In this document: positions 27,275-37,534 of the stretch, piece after piece
How the letters are laid out: every line of letters begins with the position of its first letter
How positions within the stretch are numbered: position 1 is the first letter of the stretch
Source of the DNA: Sulfitobacter sp. THAF37
GTDB taxonomy: Bacteria > Pseudomonadota > Alphaproteobacteria > Rhodobacterales > Rhodobacteraceae
Direction of reading: 5' to 3'
DNA length: 64,000 bases
NCBI RefSeq assembly: GCF_009363555.1
Contig: NZ_CP045372.1
Location: forward strand, 3,297,501 to 3,361,500
Notes under the pieces: generated by a model
Databases searched by the model: none
What the model was told of the DNA's origin: nothing
The model's input: the letters and a program-made list of their open reading frames with translations, nothing else
Position numbers and translations under genes: made by a program

Positions 27275-28280
27275 CTTGTCGTCCCGAGATTGCCGCACGC
27301 CAGAGCGTGATCGCCTGCACGGTATCTCTCACGTCATGAACCCGCAACATCTGCACCCCCTGCGTCACCCCGGCAAGAGCCACACCGATGGAGCCGCCTG
27401 CGCGGCTTTCCGCCAAAGGCGCGCGTCCGAGTTTCCCGATGAAACCTTTGCGTGATGCCCCCAGCAGGATCGGCACACCCAGACCGTGGAACAGCGACAG
27501 CCCCGACAGCAGCGTCAGATTGTGCTCGACCGTCTTGCCAAAGCCGATGCCGGGGTCCGCGACGATGCGCCCGCGCGGAATACCGGAGGCGACGAGCGCC
27601 GCAATCCTGTCTTCGAGAAAATCGTAGACGTCCAGCAACACATTGTCGTAGCGCGGGTCGTTCTGCATCGTGGCGGGATCGCCCAGCGCATGCATCACGC
27701 AGACCGGCACGCCCGCCTCTGCCGCCACACCGGCGAGCGCCGGATCATAGGTAAAACCCGAGACATCGTTGATCAGCCCTGCCCCGGCATCGAGCGCGGC
27801 GCGCGCAACGTCCGCCTTGCGCGTATCGGTCGAGATCAGCGCGCCACAGTCGCGCAACCCCTCGACGACAGGCACGACGCGGTCGGTTTCTTCCTGCGCC
27901 GGGACCGTGACCGCACCGGGACGGGTGGATTCGCCCCCCACGTCCAGAATGTCCGCGCCGTCCCCGCACATGCGCTGACCCGCCGCGACGGCGTCCGCCG
28001 CAGCCGCGTGTTTGCCGCCGTCGGAAAAACTGTCCGGCGTTGCGTTGAGGATGCCCATCACGCGCGGTCGGTCCATGCCAAGCCCGCCAATCGCAGCGCG
28101 GGGGGCCGTCAGCGCCGCCAGAGTCCGGGGCGGCAAGACCTGCGCCGGTACCACGCGCGACGGCACGGACCGCGACAGGATTTCGACCTGGGTAAACCAA
28201 GCCCAGCCGCCGGCCAGTGGCACGGCGTCATCGGGCTGGCCCGGGCCAACCTGTGCCAGAGGGCGATAATAGAGCGTCAC
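27267..28280 (-). CDS. folP: Dihydropteroate synthase
   Basis: A 337-residue TIM-barrel enzyme joining p-aminobenzoate to the pterin pyrophosphate in folate synthesis; the target of sulfonamides. Motifs [38 protein letters not shown] and GASRKGFIG are intact. About 68 residues precede the barrel, as in related alphaproteobacteria. GTG start overlapping the folB stop (GTGA), so folB and folP are translationally coupled. Confidence 0.96.
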   Translation of the reverse strand: MTLYYRPLAQVGPGQPDDAVPLAGGWAWFTQVEILSRSVPSRVVPAQVLPPRTLAALTAPRAAIGGLGMDRPRVMGILNATPDSFSDGGKHAAAADAVAAGQRMCGDGADILDVGGESTRPGAVTVPAQEETDRVVPVVEGLRDCGALISTDTRKADVARAALDAGAGLINDVSGFTYDPALAGVAAEAGVPVCVMHALGDPATMQNDPRYDNVLLDVYDFLEDRIAALVASGIPRGRIVADPGIGFGKTVEHNLTLLSGLSLFHGLGVPILLGASRKGFIGKLGRAPLAESRAGGSIGVALAGVTQGVQMLRVHDVRDTVQAITLWRAAISGRQDD

Positions 28281-29200
28281 AGCCGCACCTGATCAACCGC
28301 CACTGCGCGCAGCGGAACATCCGCGCCTTCGGGCAGGCCCGCCCCCACCACCAGCATTTCCTGCGCATCCAGGGTGGCGGCGAACCATGCCGCAAGCGCC
28401 ACCGCATCGCTTGGCTGGACAGAGGGCGTATCGACCGAATCCAGCACGATCTTGGACGGCGCCCAGACACAGGTCTGTCCGTTTCTCATCGCCCAGTCCA
28501 ATTCGGTCCGGGTGGCGACCACCACGCACCGATCGTCGCGTGCGGCCAGAACCCACGCGTTCTGCTCTATCGCCAGCAGGTCGATGCGCCGTTGCGCCAT
28601 GCGGTGTGTCAGCCGGGGGGCCGCGACATCCGGCGCCCCCACACAAAGGATCAGAGGCCGCCCCAGTTCTTCCAACTGGTCCAGCCAGCCCGGCAAATGC
28701 GGCGAGGCGATGGCATCATTTCCCAGGTAGACCAGTTCGGGATAGGGGGCCTCACCCGGTGCAATCTCTGACATCGCGGCATCGCCCCGCGCGCGCACGA
28801 TCTCGACGCCAAGCGCACCCGGCCCGCGGTCAAGCTTTTCGATCCGCACGAACGCACGAACTGCCTGCGGCTCGAACAGGATGCGCTCGGCCACGCGTTC
28901 CGCGAGCGTCTCAAGCAGGGCCAGCCGTTCGACGGCAAGTTCGGCGGCGATCGCCTCGGTCACGCGGTCGTAGCTCAGGATACGGTCCACGTCATCATCG
29001 ACCGGCTCGGTCAGCGGCTGAACTTCGACCACCACATTGAAACAGAGGCGTTGTGTGACCCCGCGCTCGGCCTGGAAGGCGCCGATCTCCACCTCGACGA
29101 TGTGATCGCGCAGCGAGATGCGGTCCAGCGGGTCCGGCCCCGACATGGCCTCCGCCCGCTCGGAGGGGTGGGCAAAGGCTAGGCGGGCTTCATCGGACAT
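28277..29200 (-). CDS. folB: Dihydroneopterin aldolase with large C-terminal extension
   Basis: A 307-residue protein. Residues 20-140 are a FolB domain (DRISLRDHIVEVEIGAFQAERGVTQRL, LSYDRVTEAI, LLETLAERVAERIL), which splits dihydroneopterin to the hydroxymethylpterin. Ordinary FolB is about 120 residues. The remaining 165 residues (from PYPELVYLGNDAIASPHLPGWLDQLEEL) form a separate alpha/beta-looking domain with RIDLLAIEQNAWVLAARDDR and WAPSKIVLDSVD, slightly like amino-acid-kinase folds. Role of that part unknown. It heads folB-folP-glmM. Confidence 0.88.
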   Translation of the reverse strand: MSDEARLAFAHPSERAEAMSGPDPLDRISLRDHIVEVEIGAFQAERGVTQRLCFNVVVEVQPLTEPVDDDVDRILSYDRVTEAIAAELAVERLALLETLAERVAERILFEPQAVRAFVRIEKLDRGPGALGVEIVRARGDAAMSEIAPGEAPYPELVYLGNDAIASPHLPGWLDQLEELGRPLILCVGAPDVAAPRLTHRMAQRRIDLLAIEQNAWVLAARDDRCVVVATRTELDWAMRNGQTCVWAPSKIVLDSVDTPSVQPSDAVALAAWFAATLDAQEMLVVGAGLPEGADVPLRAVAVDQVRL

Positions 29201-29313
29201 GGGACGGGCTTTCGGCAGTGGTCAGGTCGCGGGCAGCCGCGCTGGGGTAGCTCTACCCGCTTGGCGCGCGCTTTACAGCCCGCAATCCGTCGGACCGGCA
29301 CCCGAAAGCGGCG

Positions 29314-29967
29314 TCAGTTCGACGCCGAACGCCAGGTGTGACGGTAGAACAGGTGCACGCCGATGCGGGTGGTCCTGGTGTAGACCTGGCTCCAGCGCGG
29401 ACGCACGGCGGTGGTGTGGTAATGGGTCGCCCCATCGGTCAGCGGCGGCACCTTGCCGTCGAGTGTGTACTGCGCAACCTTGGCCACGCGGGCAAACGCG
29501 AGCGGCTCGGCAATGACCTCCTTGTGGCCATCGCAGGTGTAGGTGAACTGGCACTGGTACTTCTTGCCGGTGCCCTGGTTGATCACCCCGCAAAAGGACC
29601 CGGGGAAGCGTCCGCTCTTGACGCGGTTCTTGATCACCTCGGCTACGGCGAACTGGCCTTTGACCGTTTCGCCCCGCGCTTCGAAGTACAGCGCCTCCGC
29701 CAGGCACCGCCATTCGGACGACCCCGACGCCTTGGGCTGGGAATCGAGCCAGGCCTTGGAGAATTTCACCGCACCCTGCGCCCCCTTGGGCGCGGAAACG
29801 AAAGACGTCAGCCGCTTGGCACCGGCGGACTTCAGACCGCTCGTTTCAAGACGTGCGAGTTCTTCCGCCTGGGAGGCGTTGGCATGAGCCGCGACCGGCA
29901 GAACGGTCATCAGCGAGAGCAGCAGCAGGCTGGCGGCAGTTGTGAACAAACGCATTTTGCGCACCAT
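29314..29967 (-). CDS. Cell wall hydrolase, SleB/Hydrolase_2 family
   Basis: A 217-residue secreted protein: signal peptide LFTTAASLLLLSLMTVLPVAAHA, a 60-residue linker, and a C-terminal Hydrolase_2 (SleB-like) domain with the catalytic glutamate in EALYFEARGE and downstream NRVKSGRFPGSFCGVINQG, TDGATHYHT. Relatives are lytic transglycosylase-like peptidoglycan hydrolases first known from spore germination, though this organism does not form spores. The start could be 29967 or the ATG at 29955. Downstream of ppdK as in relatives. Confidence 0.88.
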   Translation of the reverse strand: MVRKMRLFTTAASLLLLSLMTVLPVAAHANASQAEELARLETSGLKSAGAKRLTSFVSAPKGAQGAVKFSKAWLDSQPKASGSSEWRCLAEALYFEARGETVKGQFAVAEVIKNRVKSGRFPGSFCGVINQGTGKKYQCQFTYTCDGHKEVIAEPLAFARVAKVAQYTLDGKVPPLTDGATHYHTTAVRPRWSQVYTRTTRIGVHLFYRHTWRSASN

Positions 29968-30046
29968 TATGTTATTTCGGCTGGGGCGGGCCTAGCCAAG
30001 ATCGGACCGGGCGTAAACCCGTCTGCCGGTGCGACACGTTGGCGGA

Positions 30047-30060
30047 CCACCTCTAGGTGG
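30047..30060 (-). terminator. Short hairpin after ppdK
   Basis: CCACCT/AGGTGG six-base arms with a two-base loop, 15 bp after the ppdK stop in the minus direction. It lacks a clear U tract, so it may be only a 3' stabilising hairpin. Confidence 0.35.
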
Positions 30061-30074
30061 CAAAGAGTCGCCTG

Positions 30075-32612
30075 CTACCCGATCTTGTGGGCGATCGCCA
30101 ATTGCGCCGCGGCCAGCCGTGCAACCGGTACGCGAAACGGCGAGCAGGAAACGTAATCGAACCCCGCAGCACGGCAAAACGCAATCGATTCGGGGTTGCC
30201 GCCGTGTTCACCACAGATCGACAAGGTCACGCCCGGCTGCGCGGCGCGGCCCCGCTCCGCCCCCAGCTTGAGCAGTTCCCCCACCCCTTCGGTGTCGAGC
30301 ACGTGAAACGGGTCCTCCGGAAAGACGCCCTGCTGCACGTAGTTTGACATGAAGCGCCCCGCGTCGTCGCGTGACAGGCCATAGGTCATCTGCGTCAGGT
30401 CATTGGTGCCGAAGCTGAGAAAGGCGCAATGTGGCGCAATTTCGCCCGCGCGCAATGCAGCGCGGGGGGTTTCGACCATGACACCCAGCCGGTAGGTGAA
30501 CTGCACACCGGTCTCGTTGCGGACGGCGGCGGCGATGGCATCCACCGATGTCTTGATCAGCTCGACCTCGCGCCGGGCGCTGACCAGCGGAATCATCACC
30601 TCGGGGACCACGGGTTCGCCGTCGCGGCTGGCGGCGATGGTCGCCTCGAAAATCGCGCGGGCCTGCATTTCGTAGATTTCCGGCACCGTCACGCCCAGGC
30701 GCACGCCACGCATCCCCAGCATGGGATTGTATTCGCTCAGCCCTTCGACCCGGCGGACCACATCCGAAAGCGGCAGGTTCAACGCCTCGGCCAGTTCGCG
30801 CTGGCCCGCCTTGTCCGAGGGCAGGAATTCGTGAAGGGGCGGATCGAACAGGCGGATGCAGACAGGCTGGCCCTGCATGATGCGGAACAGCTGGGTAAAA
30901 TCCTCGCGCTGCATGGGCAGCAGACGTTCAAGCACCGCGCGCCGGTCCTCGCCGGTTTCGGCAAAGATCATTTCGCGCATGACGGTCAGGCGGCCGGGGT
31001 CGAAGAACATGTGTTCTGTCCGGCAGAGCCCGATCCCGTGCGCGTTGAAATTGCGCGCGGTCTGGGCATCCGCCGGGGTGTCGGCATTGGCACGGATGTC
31101 GATGTCGGCCACATCCTCGGCCCAGGACATCAGGCGGTTGAACGTGTCGTCCAGCGCCGCTTCGCGCATCTGGGCGGCGCCGGCCAGCACCTGGCCGTTC
31201 GATCCGTCCACCGTGATTTCGTCCCCGGTAGAGAATATCCGCCCGTCCGGCGCCGTGATCTGTCCCTTGCGCAGGTTGAAGCGCATGTTGGACGCCCCAA
31301 CGACACAGGGCAGACCGATCCCGCGCCCGATCACGGCGGCGTGGCTGGTGATCCCGCCCCGTTCGGTCAGAACAGCGGCGGCGGCATGCATCCCGCGAAT
31401 ATCCTCGGGCGATGTTTCGCGCCGAATCAGGATACAGGGTTCACCCCGCGCCGCACTTGCCTGCGCCTCGGTCGCGGTAAAGACGATCCGGCCCGTCGCG
31501 GCGCCGGGGCTGGCGGCGATGCCACGGCCGATCACGTCGCGCTTGGTGCGCGGCTCAACCTGCCGGTGCAGCAGTTCGGTCAAGGTCCGCGGCTGCACCC
31601 GCATCAGCGCCTCCTCGCGGGGGATGATCTTGTCATCCGCCAGCGCCACGGCGATGCGGACCGCCGCGCGGGAGGACCGCGCGACCCGCACACCGTCCAG
31701 GATATACAGGCGCCCGTTCTCGATCACGAATTCGACCTGCATTTCCTCGCGCAGCTTGCGACGCATGAGCGCCGCGTGCCCGGTGAGATCCGCGAAGGCA
31801 TCCGGCACCAGTTCCTCAAGCGACTCGCCGCGCGGATCCTTGGTGAGGTACAGCGCCGCCGCGTCCCCTTCGAGCGCGTCGCGCCCCTGCGACTGGCTGA
31901 GGTAGCGCCCGGTGATCTGTTGTTCGCCGGTGTCGCTGTTGACCAGTTGCAACACGCCCGAGCCACATTGCCCCGAACCGACGCCAAAGGCCATTTCCTG
32001 CACCACCAGCCCCAGACCCGCATCCGCCGGTGCCCCCTTGGCCTGGCGCAGCAACCGCGCGGAGGTGCCGTTCCACGCCCGCGCCATCGACCGCAGCACC
32101 GCCGACAGCTGCGTGGTGCGATCCTGGGGAAAGGTCTCTTCGGTTTCCTGTTCGTAGGCCTGAAGCGACTGCATGAGCGCCGCATGACCTTCGCCATCGA
32201 CGTCGTCGAACATGTCCGGGTCCAACCGGGCGACATTGACCGCATAGGCCTGGACGAAGCGGGTATAAAGGCCCGCCGCCGCCTCTTCGCCCAACGACTG
32301 CGACAGGACTTTGTACATGTCGTCGTTTATGCCGATGTTCAGAACCGCGCCCGGCCCGCCCCAATCGGGGTCCTGGCTGGACGGACGCACGCACAGCATG
32401 GCGTCCTTGTGAAACTCCGCCACGACCGCATCGACGTTGGGCAGCTGCGCGTCTGCCAGATGGCGCACCGCCTCGAAAGACAAGGCCACGGTGCGCGGCA
32501 CCGGCAGGTCCAGCCGGACCAGTCGTTGCAGGCATTTCGCGCGCCCACCGTGCGTTTCGTTGGTGATGGGCGCGGTGGCCGTGACAAGCGTGGTATAGGG
32601 ATTATTCTGCAC
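30075..32612 (-). CDS. ppdK: Pyruvate phosphate dikinase-like PEP-utilising enzyme
   Basis: An 845-residue PPDK-type enzyme interconverting pyruvate and PEP. The swivelling His domain has TERGGITSHAAVIGRG, and the PEP/pyruvate barrel has GLCRTEHMFF, SFGTNDLTQMTYG and GICGEHGG-like SICGEHGG. The N-terminal ATP-grasp half is divergent: the usual GTGV.FTRNP..GE motif reads GSGVLQLVNSDTGE. GTG at 32612 has AAGG upstream; another GTG at 32633 lacks a ribosome site. It follows glyS, a family-typical order. With pyruvate carboxylase it could run the pyruvate/PEP/oxaloacetate node. Confidence 0.88.
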   Translation of the reverse strand: MQNNPYTTLVTATAPITNETHGGRAKCLQRLVRLDLPVPRTVALSFEAVRHLADAQLPNVDAVVAEFHKDAMLCVRPSSQDPDWGGPGAVLNIGINDDMYKVLSQSLGEEAAAGLYTRFVQAYAVNVARLDPDMFDDVDGEGHAALMQSLQAYEQETEETFPQDRTTQLSAVLRSMARAWNGTSARLLRQAKGAPADAGLGLVVQEMAFGVGSGQCGSGVLQLVNSDTGEQQITGRYLSQSQGRDALEGDAAALYLTKDPRGESLEELVPDAFADLTGHAALMRRKLREEMQVEFVIENGRLYILDGVRVARSSRAAVRIAVALADDKIIPREEALMRVQPRTLTELLHRQVEPRTKRDVIGRGIAASPGAATGRIVFTATEAQASAARGEPCILIRRETSPEDIRGMHAAAAVLTERGGITSHAAVIGRGIGLPCVVGASNMRFNLRKGQITAPDGRIFSTGDEITVDGSNGQVLAGAAQMREAALDDTFNRLMSWAEDVADIDIRANADTPADAQTARNFNAHGIGLCRTEHMFFDPGRLTVMREMIFAETGEDRRAVLERLLPMQREDFTQLFRIMQGQPVCIRLFDPPLHEFLPSDKAGQRELAEALNLPLSDVVRRVEGLSEYNPMLGMRGVRLGVTVPEIYEMQARAIFEATIAASRDGEPVVPEVMIPLVSARREVELIKTSVDAIAAAVRNETGVQFTYRLGVMVETPRAALRAGEIAPHCAFLSFGTNDLTQMTYGLSRDDAGRFMSNYVQQGVFPEDPFHVLDTEGVGELLKLGAERGRAAQPGVTLSICGEHGGNPESIAFCRAAGFDYVSCSPFRVPVARLAAAQLAIAHKIG

Positions 32613-32713
32613 TGCAGCACCTTGGAGTTTCACGGCAGCATAGGCGGATTGCGTGGTCTGGCAAGCCCTGCGGGTTTCGCCGCCCCGCCCCGCCGCGCCG
32701 GGCGGGGCCGCGA

Positions 32714-34948
32714 TCAGCCGTCGATCCGGGTCAGATCGGCGACGGACGTGCAGATGGTGCGGATACGGCTCAGCAGGTTCAGACGGTTGCGCCGGATCGT
32801 GCCGTTATCGGAATTCACCTGAACCGCGTCGAAGAAGGCGTCGATGGGGCCGCGCAGTTCGGCCATGGCCGACATGGCAGCGGCAAAGTCCTGCGCCGCC
32901 ATGGCGGGCTTGATCCGCGCTTCTGCCGTATCGAGCGCCGCGAAGAGCGCGCGTTCCTCATCGGTTTCGGAAAACTTGATATCCGCGCCGAATGAATATT
33001 CCACCCCGTCGGCCTCTTCCGCCTGGGTGAGAATGTTGTTGGCGCGCTTGAAGCCCTGGATCAGGTTTTCGCCGTCGTCGGTTTTCAGCACGTCGTTCAG
33101 GGCGCGGGCGCGCTTGACCAGCAGCGTCAGGTCGTCGCCCCCTTCCATCGCGATGCAGGCGTCGATCACGTCGTGCCGGATGCCCTGATCGCGCAGGTAC
33201 ACCTTGAGCCGGTCGTGCAGGAACGCCACCAGATCGTCGGTCTTGGTTTCGGCGTCGGCAATCGCCTTTTCCGCCATGTCTATGCTCAGCACCACGGCGT
33301 CGCGTTCGATCAGCGTCCGCAACTCGTCCGCCTTGTGCTGGTAGCCCAGCCGCTTGATGCCTTCGATCACAGCCGCGGATTCGACCGTGTTGCCCCCCGA
33401 CCCCTCGCGGATCAGATGCCCCAGAAGCGGGCTGAACAACTGGAACCGGACAGCCAGGCTCACATCGTTCTCAACCAGAATACGGATCACCCCCAGCGCC
33501 GCGCGGCGCAGGGCAAAGGGATCCTTGCTGCCGGTCGGTTTTTCGTCGATGGCCCAGAAGCCGGTCAGCTTGTCGATCTTCTCGGCCAGCGCAACGGCGA
33601 TGGACACCGGCGCGGTCGGCACCGCATCAGACGGTCCCAGCGGCGCGTAATGTTCCTGCGCGGCGGCGGCGACCTCTGTGGGCAGGCGCGCGGCTTCGGC
33701 ATAGTAGCGGCCCATCAGGCCCTGCAGTTCGGGAAACTCGAACACCATTTCCGAGTTGAGATCGGCCTTGGCCAGCCGTGCGGCCTGTTCCGCGACATCC
33801 GGCGCCGCACCGACCGTCGGCGCCAGATCGCGTGCCAGCAGGGCCATTCGGTCGATCAGTTCGGCCTGGGTGCCAAGCCTGTTGTGGAACGTCACGTTGG
33901 ACAGGGCGTCGACCCAGGTCTGCATCCCCTTGTCGGAGGTGGCCACGCGCAGGTCGTTCTCCCAAAAGAACTTGGCGTCGGACAGCCGCGCCGACAGCAC
34001 CTTTTCATTACCGGCAAGGATCGTCGCACCTTCATCCGCCGTGGTGCGGTTGGCAACAGTGATGAATTTCTCGATCCGCCCGGTCTTGGGGTTCTTCACG
34101 GAAAAGAACTTCTGATGCTCACGCATGGAGGTCTGAAGAACTTCGGGCGGCAGGTCCAGGAATTCATCGGCGATCGGGCCCATCAGGACCACGGGCCATT
34201 CCACCAATCCCGCAACTTCGGCCAGCAGGCCCGCGTCCTCGACCACCGTCATGCCCGAGGCAAAGGCGGCATTGGTCGCGTCGTTCCAGATGGTATCGGC
34301 CCGTGCCTGCGGGTTCAGCGTGACGAAGGCGCGCGCCAGCTTTGCCTCGTAATCCTCGAAGCCCGTGACAGTGATCGGGCCCGGCGCCATGAACCTGTGC
34401 CCCCGCGTGCTGTCGTCCGCGCGGATGCCATCAAGCTCAAGCGGCACCACGGTGGCGCCGCTGTCGTCGGTGATCAGGCAGATGATGGAATGCAAAGGGC
34501 GCACCCATTTCAGCGCACCGTCCCCCCAGCGCATGGATTTCGGCCAGGGAAAGCCGCGGATCGTCCGTTCCAGCACCTCGGCCACGATCTCGGCCGCGGG
34601 GCGACCGGGCCTTTCGATCCGGGCAAACAGGATGGTGCCCTTGGGCGTCTCGCGCTCCTCCACCTGATCGCGGGTAACGCCTGCGCCACGCAGGAAACCT
34701 TCGACGGCCTTTTCGGGCGCATCAGCCTTGGGGCCCTTGCGCTCCTCCACCGTCCGGGGGCTGGCCCCGAGCATCCCCTCCACCGCCAGGGTCAGGCGGC
34801 GCGGCGTGGAAAAGGCGGCGGCATGGGCATAGGTCAGACCGGCCTCGACCAGTCCGTCCGTGACCAGTTTTTGCAGGTCGGCGGCGGCGCGGCTTTGCAT
34901 CCGGGCGGGGATTTCTTCGGAGAAGAGTTCGATCAGCAGGTCTGGCAC
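32714..34948 (-). CDS. glyS: Glycyl-tRNA synthetase beta subunit
   Basis: A 744-residue beta chain of the tetrameric alpha2beta2 GlyRS, which supplies tRNA recognition. N-terminus PDLLIELFSEEIPARMQ is diagnostic; central HQKFFSVKN and the DALR-like anticodon region near the C-terminus (VLSIDMAEKAIAD..., AFFDAVQVNSDNGTIRRNRLNLL) are intact. GTG start. It is separated from glyQ by two small membrane-protein genes, typical of the family. Confidence 0.97.
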   Translation of the reverse strand: MPDLLIELFSEEIPARMQSRAAADLQKLVTDGLVEAGLTYAHAAAFSTPRRLTLAVEGMLGASPRTVEERKGPKADAPEKAVEGFLRGAGVTRDQVEERETPKGTILFARIERPGRPAAEIVAEVLERTIRGFPWPKSMRWGDGALKWVRPLHSIICLITDDSGATVVPLELDGIRADDSTRGHRFMAPGPITVTGFEDYEAKLARAFVTLNPQARADTIWNDATNAAFASGMTVVEDAGLLAEVAGLVEWPVVLMGPIADEFLDLPPEVLQTSMREHQKFFSVKNPKTGRIEKFITVANRTTADEGATILAGNEKVLSARLSDAKFFWENDLRVATSDKGMQTWVDALSNVTFHNRLGTQAELIDRMALLARDLAPTVGAAPDVAEQAARLAKADLNSEMVFEFPELQGLMGRYYAEAARLPTEVAAAAQEHYAPLGPSDAVPTAPVSIAVALAEKIDKLTGFWAIDEKPTGSKDPFALRRAALGVIRILVENDVSLAVRFQLFSPLLGHLIREGSGGNTVESAAVIEGIKRLGYQHKADELRTLIERDAVVLSIDMAEKAIADAETKTDDLVAFLHDRLKVYLRDQGIRHDVIDACIAMEGGDDLTLLVKRARALNDVLKTDDGENLIQGFKRANNILTQAEEADGVEYSFGADIKFSETDEERALFAALDTAEARIKPAMAAQDFAAAMSAMAELRGPIDAFFDAVQVNSDNGTIRRNRLNLLSRIRTICTSVADLTRIDG

Positions 34949-35017
34949 GGGTCACACTTCGGTTGGGAACGTGGCGGAGGGATAACGGTCGCATCCCCTG
35001 CCGTCCAGACCCTGCCA

Positions 35018-35845
35018 TCAGCCAGTGGCCGCTTTTGCCAGTGTTTCCACGTCCGGGCCTTCGACCTTGGGCACGATGCGAAACACGGCCTCAATCATAT
35101 TGTAGAGCGCAAAGCCCAGAAGGCCCAGACCGGCAAGACCCAGAAGCACAGGCCCGTAGGGCTGTGCGCGCACGGTGTGCAGCGCCTTGCCCAGACCACC
35201 TGCCTGCGACGGATCGGCATTCAATGCCGCGATCCCGATGGACAGGGCCACCAGCGACAAGAGGATGCCGTAGATCACGAGCCCGCCCTTGATCGCCGGA
35301 TCGAACCGCGTGGTAAAGGTGGACGCCGCGAGATGCTCCTTGTACTTCCCGCTCCAGCCTTTGTAGCAATAGTATACTCCGGCACCGAGCAGCACCAGCG
35401 CCCCCACGGCGACGATGTAGCGGCCCATCGGCATGCTCATCAGCCTGGCGGTCCAGTCCTGCGTGCTGTCGCCACCCGATCCTCCGGTGCCCATCGCCAG
35501 TGACAGGACGGAAACACCGATACCCGCATGGATCAGCCCGGTCGTCACCTGCCCCGCTCGCGCGACGATACCCTTGGCATCGGTGCCGTGGTCCTCAACA
35601 TCCGCGATGCCCGCGATGACGCGCCAGACCATGTAGCCAAGCAGCCCGATGCCAATCATCCAGAGTGCTATGATCCCGAAAGGCTGCGCACGCAGAGTCT
35701 GCAGGGAATCTTTCGTGCCCGAGGCCTCGACCGAACTGAAAGCGGCGAAGATCGCGAGAATTCCGATCGTCGCATAGATCATCGCCCGCGCGCCATAGCC
35801 CGCGCGCATCACCCACTTCAGACCTTCATGTGACTTGTCCGCCAT
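35018..35845 (-). CDS. DUF1206 multi-pass membrane protein
   Basis: A 275-residue inner-membrane protein built of three DUF1206 repeats, each about two helices: YGARAMIYATIGILAIFAAF, AGQVTTGLIHAGIGVSVLSLAM and FDPAIKGGLVIYGILLSLVAL open the repeats. Repeats share an ..AQPFGIIALW/ ..AQPYGPVLLG motif. Function unknown. It lies between glyS and the DUF6446 gene in the conserved glyQ-glyS block. Confidence 0.85.
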   Translation of the reverse strand: MADKSHEGLKWVMRAGYGARAMIYATIGILAIFAAFSSVEASGTKDSLQTLRAQPFGIIALWMIGIGLLGYMVWRVIAGIADVEDHGTDAKGIVARAGQVTTGLIHAGIGVSVLSLAMGTGGSGGDSTQDWTARLMSMPMGRYIVAVGALVLLGAGVYYCYKGWSGKYKEHLAASTFTTRFDPAIKGGLVIYGILLSLVALSIGIAALNADPSQAGGLGKALHTVRAQPYGPVLLGLAGLGLLGFALYNMIEAVFRIVPKVEGPDVETLAKAATG

Positions 35846-35918
35846 GTGCAGCGCCCCCCATGGGAGACAGAGCGTCTGAAACCGGCAATTGGTTCCCGTA
35901 CTCAGGCGGAAATCGCCG

Positions 35919-36443
35919 TCAGTCCGCGGCGGTGTCGGGGCGCGGCGGGCAATCCTCGCCCACGACTGTCCCGTCGTAGGCCTTTTCGCCGCAATCGTTC
36001 AGCTCGTGCCAGACATAGCCGCGCCCGTCCTCGGTAACGGCGACGATGCGGTCCACGCCATAGGCCACGTTCTTCTGGCCCATGAACGCCAGGGCGCCAC
36101 CCTCTTCCAGCGCGGTGCCGATGGCTTCGGCGTCAAAGCACGAAAACCAGCCCGGCGCGTTGCGCGGGGTGGCATCGGGCACCATCTGATAGCTTTCGGT
36201 CAGGAAGGCCAGGCTGAGCGGTGTGGTGAAACAGGCCCGGAACCGGATCGGAGAACTGTCCGCGTCGATGGCGGTGATACCGTCGGCGGGAATTTCTTCG
36301 GGCTGCTGCGTGGTCGGCGACACCAGTGCCACGCTGTCCTGGCGCACCTCTTCGTAGTAGCCGTAGACCTGCAGGTAATACAGCGCCGCGCCCGCGACCA
36401 GTGCAGATACCAAGATGACGACCCCTATGATCTTGCCGCTCAC
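35919..36443 (-). CDS. Membrane-anchored DUF6446-type small protein
   Basis: A 174-residue protein with one N-terminal helix ([20 protein letters not shown]) and a periplasmic domain containing cysteines in [25 protein letters not shown] and GEDCPP, possibly disulfide-paired. The GTG start overlaps the glyQ stop (GTGA), so the two are coupled. This matches the family named DUF6446 found after glyQ in Rhodobacteraceae. Function unknown. Confidence 0.75.
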   Translation of the reverse strand: MSGKIIGVVILVSALVAGAALYYLQVYGYYEEVRQDSVALVSPTTQQPEEIPADGITAIDADSSPIRFRACFTTPLSLAFLTESYQMVPDATPRNAPGWFSCFDAEAIGTALEEGGALAFMGQKNVAYGVDRIVAVTEDGRGYVWHELNDCGEKAYDGTVVGEDCPPRPDTAAD

Positions 36444-37378
36444 GCCGCGTCCCCGGTCCAGCCGCCCGCGCGGGTCTGCACGAAGGCATCGGCGCACATC
36501 TTGGCCAACGCGCGCACGCGCCCGATATAGGCCTGGCGTTCCGTGACCGAGATCACACCGCGCGCGTCCAGCAGATTGAACATGTGACTGGCCTTGATGC
36601 ATTGGTCATAGGCCGGATGCGCCATGACGATGCGCTTGCCGGTCTTGGGGTCCTCGGCAGGCTGGTCGAGGATGTGCTTGCAATGGGCCTCGGCCTCTTC
36701 GAACTGGCGCAGCAGCACATCTGTATTGGCGGTATCGAAATTCCAGCGCGCGTATTCCTCTTCGGTCTGCCTGAAGACATCGGCATATTTGAGCGGGATG
36801 GGCGCGTCCGGGTCGTTGAAGGGCATGTCCATCACGTGATCGACGCCCAGCACATACATCGCCAGCCGCTCCAGCCCATAGGTCAGCTCGCCCGAGACGG
36901 GGTGGCAGTCGTGCCCGCCGACCTGCTGGAAATAGGTGAACTGGCTCACCTCCATGCCATCGCACCAGACTTCCCAGCCCAGCCCCCAGGCGCCCAGCGT
37001 CGGGCTTTCCCAGTCGTCTTCGACAAAGCGGATGTCGTGCAGGTCCATGTTGATCCCGATCGCCTCCAGCGAGCCCAGATAAAGCTCCTGCAAATTCGGC
37101 GGGCTGGGTTTGATCAGCACCTGATACTGGTAATAATGCTGCAGCCGGTTCGGGTTTTCCCCGTAGCGCCCGTCGGTGGGCCTGCGCGAGGGCTGAACAT
37201 AGGCGGCTGTCCAGGGCTGCGTGCCCAGGCTGCGCAGCGTGGTGGCGGGGTGGAATGTGCCCGCCCCCACTTCCATGTCGTAGGGCTGGAGGATGGCGCA
37301 GCCCTGCCGTGCCCAATAGGTCTGGAGGGCAAGGATGATCGCCTGAAAGGAACGCGGTGCGTCGGGATTGCGGGACAT
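36440..37378 (-). CDS. glyQ: Glycyl-tRNA synthetase alpha subunit
   Basis: A 312-residue catalytic alpha chain of bacterial tetrameric GlyRS. Class II core motifs: [80 protein letters not shown]. It activates glycine and pairs with the beta chain encoded 1.5 kb downstream. It begins the minus-strand block and is divergent from the pseudo-protease gene. Confidence 0.97.
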   Translation of the reverse strand: MSRNPDAPRSFQAIILALQTYWARQGCAILQPYDMEVGAGTFHPATTLRSLGTQPWTAAYVQPSRRPTDGRYGENPNRLQHYYQYQVLIKPSPPNLQELYLGSLEAIGINMDLHDIRFVEDDWESPTLGAWGLGWEVWCDGMEVSQFTYFQQVGGHDCHPVSGELTYGLERLAMYVLGVDHVMDMPFNDPDAPIPLKYADVFRQTEEEYARWNFDTANTDVLLRQFEEAEAHCKHILDQPAEDPKTGKRIVMAHPAYDQCIKASHMFNLLDARGVISVTERQAYIGRVRALAKMCADAFVQTRAGGWTGDAA

Positions 37379-37534
37379 CGAAAGGACCTCTTGGTATGCG
37401 CGCCCTACCTACGGCTGTCGCCGCAGCGCGTCAATTGCGCCATTGTGACTAAATCCGGTCCATAAGCCATAGCATTCGTGGCGGTTTCCTGCTTATCTGC
37501 GCCGGATTTTGATTCAGTGAAAGTACGCCCCACG

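Noticed and set aside
30429..32822. Plus-strand open frame opposite ppdK
   Set aside because: Antisense shadow of a clearly coding gene; no motif, and it crosses the ppdK start and intergenic region.
33173..35503. Plus-strand open frame opposite glyS and DUF1206
   Set aside because: Spans two convincing genes and their gap in antisense, with shadow-type composition.
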